From: Cinclus cinclus
Lineage: Eukaryota; Chordata; Aves; Passeriformes; Cinclidae
DNA length: 64,000 bases
Direction of reading: 5' to 3'
Assembly (NCBI RefSeq): GCF_963662255.1
Contig: NC_085047.1
Span: 93,379,619 to 93,443,618 of the forward strand
In this document: one piece after another, positions 63,561 through 64,000 of the stretch
Layout: the number at the start of each line of letters is the position of its first letter
How positions within the stretch are numbered: position 1 is the stretch's first letter
Notes under the pieces: generated by a model
Seen by the model: the letters and a program-made list of their open reading frames with translations, nothing else
Databases searched by the model: none
What the model was told of the DNA's origin: nothing
Program-made: the position numbers and the translations under genes

Positions 63561-64000
63561 CTAAAATGAAATAAAATTCAGGTTAGGAAGCACAGTAATG
63601 AGATTAGATAATGATCTTTCATAGGAATATTTATGAGGATCATGCCATAAACCAGCAAAATTTTCTCAAGTAACAGAGGTAAAATTTTAGAGACAAACAA
63701 AACAAGAGCCTCATCTGCAAGCTAAATATGGGATCTGTGACCTGGATCAATCCCATCTGGCTTTAGATACTTAACTAAAATGCCTAAACTGAGATTTCAG
63801 TTGCCCTAAATTCTCTCTATAAAGGCTGAAGAAAGACATATGAACACAATCACTCTTTAAAGGTGCTTACCTCAGCCAAGAGGTAAAAACCTAGGACAAT
63901 TAGGTCCTAACTCCTGGCTATTCGACCCAGCTACAAGATAGCTCTTTATGGAATGTTTATTAATGGCAGATGTCCAGCAGTAGACTCTCTTACAGGAGAG
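63561..64000 (-). other. NAXD: NAXD intron, partial
   Basis: Starts just upstream of the ATTTTAG acceptor and runs off the window. No exon is recognised in the last 440 bases. The remaining 5' exons (about 84 residues by comparison with human) must lie to the right. Confidence 0.7.

Noticed and set aside
63716..63940. Text with repeated 'cctaa' words that suggested an ancient amniote repeat.
   Set aside because: Too diverged to tell from ordinary AT-rich intron; no element could be aligned with confidence.
1..64000. CRISPR arrays, bacterial operons, prophage, toxin systems, tRNA or rRNA genes.
   Set aside because: The window is intron-rich vertebrate DNA. I saw no regular spacer-repeat array, no RNA-gene cloverleaf and no prokaryotic gene layout.

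Overview
The window is vertebrate nuclear DNA, almost certainly from a bird and probably a songbird. Coding sequence is cut into short exons with canonical GT/AG introns. There are no bacterial-style operons, and there are CR1-type LINE fragments plus one LTR of a type I associate with passerine genomes. Nearly all of the 64 kb is intron of two genes. The many uninterrupted reading frames outside the exons listed here show no conserved protein and no exon structure.

Left part (about 1798-19717, + strand): seven exons encode the C-terminal half of CARS2, the mitochondrial cysteinyl-tRNA synthetase. They run from the KMSKS ATP-binding signature exon to the stop codon at 19641-19643, followed by a polyadenylation signal at 19712-19717. 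The 5' half of the gene lies left of the window.

Middle (about 19718-22890): an AT-rich tail-to-tail interval holding the 3' ends of two convergent genes. Several alternative AATAAA signals occur on both strands.

Right part (about 22891-63560, - strand): eight exons encode the C-terminal three quarters (263 residues) of NAXD (CARKD), the ATP-dependent NAD(P)H-hydrate dehydratase. They run from the YTGAPYF exon at 63515-63560 down to the stop at 22891-22893. The first exons lie right of the window. Introns reach 12-14 kb. They contain a roughly 1 kb endogenous-retrovirus LTR about 220 bp from a 51-nt exon, a CR1 fragment, simple repeats and two hairpin-forming inverted repeats.

Both products serve mitochondria: CARS2 charges tRNA-Cys, and NAXD repairs damaged NADH/NADPH. 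They are neighbours in human as well, so this is conserved synteny and not an operon. I found no undescribed system. The points of most interest are a tandem NAGNAG splice acceptor, a charged insertion and a lost family arginine in CARS2, the LTR beside a small NAXD exon, and G-quadruplex-capable repeats in the NAXD introns.
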